From: Paenibacillus faecis
GTDB lineage: Bacteria > Bacillota > Bacilli > Paenibacillales > Paenibacillaceae
Length of the DNA: 64,000 bases
Direction: 5' to 3'
Assembly (NCBI RefSeq): GCF_008084145.1
Contig: NZ_VSDO01000002.1
Span: 1 to 64,000 of the forward strand
Shown: positions 58,082 through 64,000 of the stretch, in pieces
Position numbering within the stretch: position 1 is the stretch's first letter
Layout: each line of letters opens with the position of its first letter
Notes under the pieces: model-generated
Seen by the model: the letters and a program-made list of their open reading frames with translations, nothing else
Database searches by the model: none
What the model was told of the DNA's origin: nothing
Position numbers and translations under genes: made by a program

Positions 58082-60244
58082 ATGGGTCTGGTTCCGAAGA
58101 AAGAGAACCGAGAAAGCAACAACAAGGAATCAAGAAAGAAGGGCTATGAGGACATCAGGAGCACCTTCAAGAAAGCCTTTGGGGGGGAAACCTGGTCGGC
58201 CTTGGGAAGCAAACTGCCGAAACAATTGAACCCGAGCAAATCGGTAGGCGTCCGTTTATTCCTAATCTTCTTTATTGCGATTATGTTCTTCGTCCTGACG
58301 ATCGGTATAATCTCTTATCAGATGGCGAAAGGAACGATTCAGGAGAACGCCAAAAGCTCCAATCTGCAGACGATCGTTCAAACTTCGCAGAAATTGGACG
58401 TTGTTCTTGGCAAGTATGAAGAAAATCTGCAGCAGATGTTCCTGGATGATGAAATGCAGAAAGCGATTACGGAAGCTTCGCTGTCCAACATCACGGATTA
58501 CGATCGCTTTACGGTCATGAACAAATTAAGAACCCGGTTAAACGGCATCACCTTTTCCACGAAAGGAATTGTTGCCGTTTACATGATGTCGGCGGACAAC
58601 ATGATTGAGGATGTCAGCTCGGGCAGCGCGGATTCCGCATTTCTTCAGGCGGCCCGGAAGGAGCCGTGGTTTGCGGAAGCGGCCAAGGGACCTAGCGTGC
58701 AATGGCTGAATGTTCCGGAGAAGAGCGGAGGGACGCAGGTGTTCCGGCTCGTCCGTTCGGTGCAAAGCGTCAACAGCATGAAGCGTTTTGTTCTGGTCGC
58801 AGACATCAATCTGGAAGTACTCAACGGCTATTTGAAAGAAATCAGCCTCGGGAAAAACTCGGAAATTCAAATGTTGACCTCCGACAATGTCGTGGTCGGC
58901 TCTTCCGCGGGAGGCGATGAAGGCAAGCCGACGGGCATCAATTTAACAAAAGCGGGAGACAAGAAAACCGGCAGCATCATTACGAAAAATGCAAGCGGAC
59001 AAGACGTTCTGGCCGTCTTTAATTCCCAAGCTTCAACGGGATGGAAACTGGTAGGTACGGTGAGTACCGCTGAACTGACCAAGGATGCGCGCGGGATTTT
59101 GCTTGTGACTTACATATCGGCAGCTGTAGTTGCGATTATCACGATTCTGCTCGCGATGTGGATGGTTCGCATGATCGCTTATCCGCTCGCCAAGCTGAAG
59201 AACCTGATGGAAGAAGGCGCAAGAGGCAATCTGAATGTTCGGATGCAGTTGAATACGAAAGATGAGATCGGCCAATTGACGACCAGCTTTAACGTCATGA
59301 TGGAGCAGATTACCAGCCTCGTGAAACAGACGAACCAGTCGGCTAGGGATGTGTTGGATACGGCTACCGAACTCACCCAGGCCTCCAACAAAACGGCGAT
59401 TTCGGCCAAAGAGATCGCCGTGGCAACGGAGGAAATCGCCAACGGTGCGACGAGCCTGGCCAATGAGGCGGAGCGCGGCAACACGCTGACCGAGAACATT
59501 ACGCGCCAAATGGAACTGGTTATTTCCGCCAACAAGGAAATGGAACAATCCGCCCACCAAGTGGAAAAATCGAGCCAGCAGGGGACAGGCTATCTGAACG
59601 GCTTGCTGGATAAGACGAATATGACCGTAGAGATGATAAATGCGTTGACGGCCAAGGTGGATGCGTTGAAAGCAAGTACGTCTTCCGTGTTGAAAGTGCT
59701 GGATGTCATGCAGAACATTACGCAGCAAACCAACATTTTGTCCTTGAACGCCACGATTGAAGCCGCTCGCGCGGGGGCCGCAGGGCGCGGTTTCATGGTC
59801 GTCGCCGATGAAATTCGTCAGTTGGCGGACCAATCCCGTCAATCGATTACGATGGTTGGCCAAATTACCGACAATATTCAGAAGGAAATGAACGAAACGG
59901 TTCAAGCGCTGTCGGAGGCAAGTCCTTTATTCCAGGAACAAATCAATTCGGTCAAAGAAACGAGCCAGATTTTCGTATCCGTTCAAGAGCAGATGGAAGG
60001 CTTTATCCGCCATTTGGATACGGTAACGACATCGATCGACGAGTTGAACGAATCCCAGACTGTGCTGTCCGAAGCGATGGGCAACGTCAGCGCCGTCGCT
60101 CAGGAATCTTCCGCGACTTCCGAGCAGGTGGCTTCGCTCAGCAGCGAACAGCAAACGGTTGGAGAGCAGTTAGTTCAGTTGTCGAATAAGCTGGAGAATG
60201 TATCCAATGGTTTGAAGGATTCGCTGTCCAAGTTTACCGTATAA
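58082..60244 (+). CDS. Methyl-accepting chemotaxis protein
   Basis: The 720-residue receptor has a cytoplasmic basic N-terminus of about 55 residues. A transmembrane helix (LFLIFFIAIMFFVLTIGI) and an extracellular sensor of about 270 residues of the dCache type (ISRLVRSVQSVNSMKRFVLV-like region) follow. Next are a second helix (YISAAVVAIITILLAMWMV), HAMP, and the signalling hairpin with NILSLNATIEAARAGAAGRG and FMVVADEIRQLADQS. The ligand is unknown. The start is uncertain among GTG 58073, ATG 58076 and ATG 58082; the last has the best spacing. It is transcribed from the sigma-D-type promoter upstream. Confidence 0.92.
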   Translation: MGLVPKKENRESNNKESRKKGYEDIRSTFKKAFGGETWSALGSKLPKQLNPSKSVGVRLFLIFFIAIMFFVLTIGIISYQMAKGTIQENAKSSNLQTIVQTSQKLDVVLGKYEENLQQMFLDDEMQKAITEASLSNITDYDRFTVMNKLRTRLNGITFSTKGIVAVYMMSADNMIEDVSSGSADSAFLQAARKEPWFAEAAKGPSVQWLNVPEKSGGTQVFRLVRSVQSVNSMKRFVLVADINLEVLNGYLKEISLGKNSEIQMLTSDNVVVGSSAGGDEGKPTGINLTKAGDKKTGSIITKNASGQDVLAVFNSQASTGWKLVGTVSTAELTKDARGILLVTYISAAVVAIITILLAMWMVRMIAYPLAKLKNLMEEGARGNLNVRMQLNTKDEIGQLTTSFNVMMEQITSLVKQTNQSARDVLDTATELTQASNKTAISAKEIAVATEEIANGATSLANEAERGNTLTENITRQMELVISANKEMEQSAHQVEKSSQQGTGYLNGLLDKTNMTVEMINALTAKVDALKASTSSVLKVLDVMQNITQQTNILSLNATIEAARAGAAGRGFMVVADEIRQLADQSRQSITMVGQITDNIQKEMNETVQALSEASPLFQEQINSVKETSQIFVSVQEQMEGFIRHLDTVTTSIDELNESQTVLSEAMGNVSAVAQESSATSEQVASLSSEQQTVGEQLVQLSNKLENVSNGLKDSLSKFTV

Positions 60245-60271
60245 TAGATATAAGCGGAACGCAGAATTATC

Positions 60272-60309
60272 GGGTTGTCAGGACATGTTTGTCTTGGCGG
60301 CCCTTTTTT
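60272..60309 (+). terminator. Intrinsic terminator after the chemoreceptor gene
   Basis: A 13-pair stem (gggttgtcaggac with gtcttggcggccc) is followed by a T tract. Confidence 0.88.
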
Positions 60310-60414
60310 CGCAGAGACTGATGATTAGTTAAAGATGCGGCGTTTTCACCTCTCTCCGGGTTGAAGGGACTTTTCCCAGGAAATAATGGGAGAGTGGAAT
60401 GGAGGCTGGCGAAC

Positions 60415-62253
60415 ATGTCATTATCCGTAAAGAAACGCATATTTTATATTCTAATGCTTTACGCAGGAATCTTTGTGCTTTTTGCCGTTCGGGTGGCTTG
60501 GATTCAGTGTACGGCAGCGTTTGTCCCGGTAACGAAGGCGGGGAAAACGATGAATGAGTTAGCGGTGCGACAGCGCGAGGAGGGCGTTGAATTGGATAGC
60601 GGCAGGGGGCACTTCGCCGATCGAAACGGTAAGCCCCTTACCGGGGAGATACGCTGGAAACCGACATTGTTTCCCTTATCCGAGTTGCCTCCAAGGAAGT
60701 CTGTGGGGGAACTGGCCGGTCTTCTCGGCACCGATATGAAGCATTTGAGCGAATTGTGGATGGGACTGCAGAAACCCTATATTTGGCCGGCTGCACAAGT
60801 CGGAGGAGGAAAGCCAGCGCGGCCCGAATCGCTGACGTGGCCCGTCGTCAAAGGATTTGAGCTTCTTCCTTATCTTGAGCGCCATGCCGGGGGACGAAAC
60901 GGGAGACAGTGGCTGGGCTTTACGGGCCAGCGCCCCGATGAAGTACGGAAGCTGGCGGCCGCAAATCCGTCGAAGCGTCAGCTTCCTTTAAATTTGCAAT
61001 TAGGGGCTTCGGGATTGGAAAAAACATTGGACCGGTTTTTACGAGGAGACGGGGAAACCCGGGTTTATTATACTGTGGATGGCCGAAAACGGGCCATGGA
61101 CGGGATCGGAACAAGAGCGGTAAGCTCAGGGAACCGCTATTTCCCGGTTCAAGTGAACACCACGGTCGATTTGGATATTCAGCGGCGTCTGGAAAAGCTG
61201 ACGGAGGACATGAAAATCCGCGAGGGCGCGGTCGTGGTTCTGGACGCTGAGCAAGGCGATGTGATTTCAATGGTATCCCGGCCGTTTTTTGATCCAACCC
61301 ATGTGGATATCCAAAGCGGGGACTGGAGCAACCGTGCCGTCAAGGCGGCGGTTCCCGGATCCATCTTTAAAACGGTGGTCGCGGCCGCCGCTTTGGAGAA
61401 AGGGGTGACCCATCCCGGAGAAAGGTTCCATTGTTCAGGGCATTACGGCAAATACGGATTGGCTTGCTGGAAAAAAGACGGGCATGGTTCCCTTACATTG
61501 GAAGAGGGATTTGCCCGGTCCTGCAACGTTGTTTTTGCGACTTTGGGGGAACGACTGACCGCGTCCGATCTGGAGAGAACCGCCGCCGCTTTGGGGCTGA
61601 ACAGGAGGATCGGCTGGAATGCCCAAGCGTTTATGGGCGGAGAAGCACTATGGCAGATCGACCAGGAGGAGAAGGGCGCCGTGTTCGGGGCTGCCGGAAC
61701 AATAGACGGCGGGGTGCTGGCGCAAACGGCGCTGGGCCAGCGGGATGTTCTGATGACCCCGCTGCAAGCCGCAAATTTGGTCGTTACTCTGCTGCATGAC
61801 GGGCAAGTCACCTCTCCGCGGCTGGTCAGTTCGATACAATACAAAGACGGTACGATTCTGGCCGATTTCCCGGTTCACCGTTTTGCTCGTCGGGAAGCGA
61901 GCATCTCGGCTAAAACCGCCAGAACCCTGCTAGCTTGGATGCGTTTGTCGGTCACCGACGACCACGGTACGGGGCGCTCACTGCTTCAGGCCGCTTGGCC
62001 CCTGGCCGGTAAATCGGGAACCGCGGAAACAGGAAAAGGGAGGGGCAGCCGAAACCATCAATGGTTTATCGGATACGGCCCAAAGGACCGCCCCAGGTAT
62101 GCCGTAGCCGTGCTTGTACAGAACCGCCCCACCGGCTCTCCGCATCAGGCTGCCGTTCTTTTTCGCAGAGTGATGGATCTGCTAGCCGCACAGGACGAAT
62201 CCGTGGCCGGATCAGAGGGACATTCGACCACTTTTCCAAAAAAATGGCCCTAA
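60415..62253 (+). CDS. Class B penicillin-binding protein (transpeptidase)
   Basis: The 612-residue protein has a single N-terminal membrane anchor (residues about 8-27), a dimerisation-type domain, and a C-terminal transpeptidase domain. The active-site motifs are S316-IFK319 (PGSIFKTV), S369-C-N (RSCNVVF) and K533-S-G (GKSGTAETG). No PASTA repeats are seen. GGAGG precedes ATG 60415. It cross-links peptidoglycan, and whether vegetative or sporulation-specific (PBP2/SpoVD-like) is not decided. There is no cell-division partner gene nearby. Confidence 0.9.
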   Translation: MSLSVKKRIFYILMLYAGIFVLFAVRVAWIQCTAAFVPVTKAGKTMNELAVRQREEGVELDSGRGHFADRNGKPLTGEIRWKPTLFPLSELPPRKSVGELAGLLGTDMKHLSELWMGLQKPYIWPAAQVGGGKPARPESLTWPVVKGFELLPYLERHAGGRNGRQWLGFTGQRPDEVRKLAAANPSKRQLPLNLQLGASGLEKTLDRFLRGDGETRVYYTVDGRKRAMDGIGTRAVSSGNRYFPVQVNTTVDLDIQRRLEKLTEDMKIREGAVVVLDAEQGDVISMVSRPFFDPTHVDIQSGDWSNRAVKAAVPGSIFKTVVAAAALEKGVTHPGERFHCSGHYGKYGLACWKKDGHGSLTLEEGFARSCNVVFATLGERLTASDLERTAAALGLNRRIGWNAQAFMGGEALWQIDQEEKGAVFGAAGTIDGGVLAQTALGQRDVLMTPLQAANLVVTLLHDGQVTSPRLVSSIQYKDGTILADFPVHRFARREASISAKTARTLLAWMRLSVTDDHGTGRSLLQAAWPLAGKSGTAETGKGRGSRNHQWFIGYGPKDRPRYAVAVLVQNRPTGSPHQAAVLFRRVMDLLAAQDESVAGSEGHSTTFPKKWP

Positions 62254-62340
62254 TTCTGTGGAGGGTGTGATAAAATAGTGGGGATGCTATGTTTTAGTGC
62301 ATGACAAAGTCAATGATCATAGAAAAGTGGGGAAAAGCAC

Positions 62341-63768
62341 ATGGAGACTTTGCTGCTGTGGTTATTTTATATCTCATCGCTTTATGCGTTTATACCCGGC
62401 CTGATCACCAGGCTCTTCGGGTTTCGGGTTTTCCGGCGGGGGCTTAGCGACAGCAGGTTCGCCCTCACCTTCGATGACGGTCCCGACCCGGTCTATACTC
62501 CTCAATTGCTTGATTTGCTGAAACGGTATGATGCCAAGGCGACTTTCTTCGTGGTGGGCTCCAATGCCGAGAAGAACGTCGATCTCATTAAAAGAATGCA
62601 TGAAGAAGGCCATTTGATTGGGATTCACAATTACATCCATAAAACCAATTGGCTGATGCGACCGGCCACCGTCAAGAGGCATATCCAGAAAACGAGCGGT
62701 ATCATTCAGGCCGTTACGGGTGTTAAGTCCATTTACTATCGCCCGCCTTGGGGGATCGTGAACCTGTTCGATTTCGCCAAACGCGGCGACACCCAGATCG
62801 TTCTCTGGTCGGCGATGTTCAGCGATTGGCGGGTGCGGATCGGAGCGGACAAATTGACCCAACGGATGATGAAGAAACTGCGGGGCGGCGAGGTATTTCT
62901 GCTCCATGACTGCGGTTCGACATTAGGGGCAAACCGGGGAGCCCCTGGGGAAATGCTGATCGCCCTGGAGCGGGTCTTGATGGAGGCGGACCGGAAGGGT
63001 CTGAAAAGCGTGCGGATCGACGATTTGATCCATATCACCGAAACCGCCAAACTTGAAAAAAAGGGCGGTCCTGCTCCGGTTGATGGAGACAAGGCCGCCA
63101 GAAGCGGGGCCAAGCCGGCTTCACGCTCCAAAAAAATAGTGGTCTCGTTGTGGCTGCTTTGGGAAAAGGTGTTTCACCAACTGTTCCACTTACAATCCAC
63201 CAATGAGGAGAATCCCCTTCTGCATTTCCGGATTCGGCCGTATCACGGGGAACCGGTTGAAATGAACGGGGGCGTCAAATTGAAAAGCGGGGACCGGATT
63301 ATGGAACTGCACTTTGACAATAAGAGGCTTTATGAATTCGGCTCCCGTTCGAAATCGCCGGTCCAGCTCGCAATCAAAATGGTTCGCGGCATGGAGAAGG
63401 AACTGCCGAAGTTGGCGGATCATATCGCCAATCATCCGGATTTGCATGATGTCAAGGCATTGTATGGCGTCAGCATGATCAACAAGGGACCGGAGCAGTT
63501 CGGGTTTACGGTTACCGACCTCCCCAAAGGCTGGTTCGCCAGCTCGTCGCGGCTTTATCTCAAGTTTTTGCTGAGGGTCATCCATCCGGAGGGCGGGGCC
63601 CGATTGAAGCAGTCTGCCGAACATTTGGTTCCAAAACTCATCGTAATGCCTATCGATCATTTGGTCAGCCACTATATGCAGGATGATTCCAAACGAAAAA
63701 TGAACGGCAATCCGGAGGTTGTTCCGGAAGAAGAACCGGTATTGAACGCCAGCGTGTCTTGCCCTTAA
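62341..63768 (+). CDS. Polysaccharide deacetylase fused to a YkoP-like domain
   Basis: The 475-residue protein has an N-terminal membrane anchor (residues about 2-22) and a NodB deacetylase domain with FALTFDDGPDPVYTP and the metal His pair in IGIHNYIHKT. YYRPPWGIVNL and EVFLLHDCG are also present. After a Lys/Ala linker, residues 275-460 (HQLFHLQSTNEENPLLHFRI, FGSRSKSPVQLAIKMVRGME) resemble B. subtilis YkoP. The substrate is probably a cell-wall glycan. GTGGGGA precedes the ATG. Confidence 0.87.
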   Translation: METLLLWLFYISSLYAFIPGLITRLFGFRVFRRGLSDSRFALTFDDGPDPVYTPQLLDLLKRYDAKATFFVVGSNAEKNVDLIKRMHEEGHLIGIHNYIHKTNWLMRPATVKRHIQKTSGIIQAVTGVKSIYYRPPWGIVNLFDFAKRGDTQIVLWSAMFSDWRVRIGADKLTQRMMKKLRGGEVFLLHDCGSTLGANRGAPGEMLIALERVLMEADRKGLKSVRIDDLIHITETAKLEKKGGPAPVDGDKAARSGAKPASRSKKIVVSLWLLWEKVFHQLFHLQSTNEENPLLHFRIRPYHGEPVEMNGGVKLKSGDRIMELHFDNKRLYEFGSRSKSPVQLAIKMVRGMEKELPKLADHIANHPDLHDVKALYGVSMINKGPEQFGFTVTDLPKGWFASSSRLYLKFLLRVIHPEGGARLKQSAEHLVPKLIVMPIDHLVSHYMQDDSKRKMNGNPEVVPEEEPVLNASVSCP

Positions 63769-63800
63769 GGTCTTATCGCACTAATATGCCAAACATCTAC

Positions 63801-63834
63801 AAAAAAAGCGCCCGCAGGAATTTCCTGCGGGCGC
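63801..63834 (-). terminator. Intrinsic terminator of ilvD (minus strand)
   Basis: The stem gcgcccgcagg/cctgcgggcgc has a short loop. On the minus strand it is followed by seven T residues (63807-63801). It may also limit read-through from the deacetylase gene. Confidence 0.85.
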
Positions 63835-63857
63835 ATGTTCTTTATAATGCGTCTGAT

Positions 63858-64000
63858 TTAGATTTTCATAACACCGCCGGAGCTGGCGTTGGTCACGAGC
63901 TTGGAGTAACGGGCCAAGTACCCGGTCTTCACTTTCGGCTCGAAGCCCTTCCAGTTGGCGCGGCGGCGGGCAAGTTCTTCTTCGTCGACATGGAGCTCGA
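63858..64000 (-). CDS. ilvD: Dihydroxy-acid dehydratase, C-terminal fragment
   Basis: Only the last 46 residues lie in the window. The terminus [18 protein letters not shown] and the preceding [17 protein letters not shown] match the IlvD C-terminus. IlvD dehydrates dihydroxy acids in valine and isoleucine synthesis. The rest of the gene lies beyond the window edge, and a terminator follows the stop. Confidence 0.85.
   Translation of the reverse strand, partial: ELHVDEEELARRRANWKGFEPKVKTGYLARYSKLVTNASSGGVMKI

Overview
The window looks like a chromosomal segment of a spore-forming Firmicute, most likely Paenibacillus or a close relative. The evidence is sporulation genes (bofC-like, a SpoIID/LytB protein, spoVB), T-box leaders before hisS and alaS, AGGAGG-type ribosome sites with frequent TTG/GTG starts, separate secD and secF, GC-rich codon use, and gene order that follows the Bacillus subtilis bofC-ruv-queA-tgt-yajC-spoVB-comN-secDF-recJ-apt-relA-dtd-hisS-aspS-tcdA-rarA-cymR-iscS-alaS-ireB-ruvX-mltG-U32 block. 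The genus is inference; no 16S gene is present.

Layout. 1-0.6 kb: six tRNA genes (Asp, Lys, Gly, Arg, Leu, Pro) and a terminator. 0.6-1.26 kb: non-coding, with an intergenic repeat and a chain of hairpins. 1.26-9.1 kb: bofC, ruvCAB, a SpoIID-like protein, queA, tgt, yajC. 9.1-13.4 kb: membrane proteins on both strands (PAP2 phosphatase, TIGR04086, DUF421, SpoVB) and comN. 13.4-24.1 kb: secD, secF, a cation-efflux-like protein, recJ, apt, an inverted uracil permease, relA, dtd. 24.1-30.7 kb: a PfpI protein, an unknown protein, a possible PhoP-type promoter with a very short transcript, then T-box-hisS-aspS-tcdA. 30.7-31.6 kb: nested non-coding repeats. 31.6-36.7 kb: helD, an HNH nuclease, a CD3324-type regulator with a structured upstream region, rarA. 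36.8-42.9 kb: mnmA (inverted), cymR, a second repeat hub, two out-of-place genes, iscS and a PRC-barrel gene. 43.2-48.6 kb: a mannitol operon (mtlA-mtlR-mtlF-mtlD) behind a cre site. 48.7-57.8 kb: yrrI-type transporter, T-box-alaS, ireB, ruvX, two DUF1292 genes, mltG, two U32 genes. 57.9-63.8 kb: a chemoreceptor behind a sigma-D-type promoter, a class B penicillin-binding protein, a deacetylase fusion. The window ends inside ilvD on the minus strand.

Most genes are core functions: Holliday-junction processing, tRNA modification and charging, Sec export, stringent response, sulfur metabolism and wall synthesis. The least conventional content is non-coding. Two intergenic hubs, near 31 kb and 39 kb, share a MITE-like element. 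In the first hub it sits inside another repeat family with a visible target duplication. A copy of that host repeat at 0.8-1.0 kb, without the element, serves as the empty-site reference. The second hub lies at a break in otherwise conserved gene order between cymR and iscS.
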